Shown piece after piece: positions 63,634-64,000 of a stretch of DNA of 64,000 nucleotides (positions are counted from its first letter, which is position 1; each line of letters starts with the position of its first letter). This DNA comes from Streptomyces shenzhenensis (GTDB lineage: Bacteria; Actinomycetota; Actinomycetes; Streptomycetales; Streptomycetaceae), in NCBI RefSeq assembly GCF_021462265.1, contig NZ_JAJONF010000031.1:1-64000 (forward strand). Direction: 5' to 3'. The notes beneath the pieces were generated by a model, which saw only the letters and a program-made list of their open reading frames with translations, had not been told where the DNA came from and did no database searches. The position numbers and the translations under genes are program-made.

Positions 63634-64000
63634 GGCCGGGACGGCTTTGCGGCGCCGTACAGCCAGTCCTCCCAGATCGCGGTGAAGTCCTTGCCCGGTG
63701 CCTTCTTCTCCACGTACGCGGTGAACCCGGCGGTGTCCGCGTTGCCGTGGCGGTGGGCGGCCGCCCAGCCCTGGAGGATGTCGTGGAAACGGTCGTCGCC
63801 GACCGTCTGCCGGATCTTCTGCAGGACCATCGCGCCCCGCACGTACACCGGCCGCTCCGAGACGTACGCGGCGCCCGGCGGCTTCGCGGGCGGGAAACCC
63901 CAGAGCGTCGCGTCGTCCTTGGGGGTGGCGTAGAGCTTGTCGAAGGACTCCTGGGCGGTCAGCCCGTCGTGGTCCTCCTCCCACAGCCACTCCGCGAAGG
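63630..64000 (-). CDS. M1 family metallopeptidase, C-terminal part (runs off the window)
   Basis: The visible ~123 C-terminal residues read FAEWLWEEDHDGLTAQESFD, TLWGFPPAKPPGAAYV, VYVRGAMVLQKIRQTVGDDRFHDILQGWAAAH (split) and GKDFTAIWEDWLYG. LWEEDHDG and the RGAMVLQ-RQTVGD-F helix pair are typical of the region after the HExxH zinc site in secreted actinobacterial M1 aminopeptidases. The catalytic motif itself lies beyond position 64000. Ends with TAA at 63632-63630. Confidence 0.85.
   Translation of the reverse strand, partial: FAEWLWEEDHDGLTAQESFDKLYATPKDDATLWGFPPAKPPGAAYVSERPVYVRGAMVLQKIRQTVGDDRFHDILQGWAAAHRHGNADTAGFTAYVEKKAPGKDFTAIWEDWLYGAAKPSRP

Noticed and set aside
1..64000. CRISPR array
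   Set aside because: No regularly spaced direct repeats were seen; the repeats found are palindromic and scattered.

Overview
The window is high-GC actinobacterial DNA with strongly G/C-biased third codon positions, GTG and TTG starts, many 4-base gene overlaps, conservon genes, a DasR-type operator, a BldD-like site at a CdgB-type cyclase, and CIRCE-controlled groEL2. Together these point to a Streptomyces chromosome, mostly the conserved core with an accessory patch at the left end and small insertions elsewhere.

1-8.8 kb is accessory and mosaic. A MITE-like palindromic repeat is followed by a three-gene operon encoding KaiB, a two-domain KaiC-like ATPase and a PAS-PP2C phosphatase. Two decayed copies of one serine recombinase (3.8-4.3 and 8.2-8.8 kb) form ~520-bp direct repeats. 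Between them lie a frameshifted NUDIX gene, a truncated IS5-type transposase, a TetR regulator with its divergent monooxygenase and VOC genes, and an IS3-type remnant. The right copy abuts the 5' end of the XPB helicase gene and supplies its start codon, so this looks like site-specific integration at that gene.

8.8-22 kb is core: XPB helicase convergent with a GT87 mannosyltransferase, the RNA polymerase remodeller HelD, CutC, a maleylpyruvate-isomerase-like gene broken by a small palindromic repeat, HD and DinB/GNAT proteins, and a MurNAc recycling cassette (RpiR regulator, MurQ, PTS EIIBC).

22-31 kb is rich in conflict and regulatory genes: a trypco2 protein coupled to a trypsin-NACHT STAND ATPase, an XRE/DUF397 pair, a winged-helix/zinc-ribbon protein, a Uma2 protein with a duplicated N terminus, and a MarR-GNAT fusion overlapped by its own palindrome.

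32-41 kb holds an OYE reductase, groEL2, a cold-shock protein, a MoaD-like carrier beside threonine synthase, and compatible-solute genes (GpgS, OtsA, OtsB). 41.4-44.8 kb is an aromatic degradation operon (flavoprotein, resorcylate-type decarboxylase, intradiol dioxygenase) facing a MarR regulator across twin palindromes. 45-50 kb is an amino-sugar locus (sugar-binding lipoprotein, ROK kinase, NagA, PfkB kinase) with dre-like DasR sites. A common Streptomyces repeat has been translated into the NagA N terminus.

50-64 kb carries a secreted carbohydrate-binding protein, the diguanylate cyclase CdgB, a flavin reductase, a complete cvnA-D conservon, ArfB, TerD, a second XRE/DUF397 pair, a TnpB-like protein without its zinc ribbon next to a start-less small gene, a GNAT protein and the end of an M1 peptidase. 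I saw no rRNA, tRNA or CRISPR array. Coordinates and starts are read by eye, and family assignments come from motifs and memory of the families.
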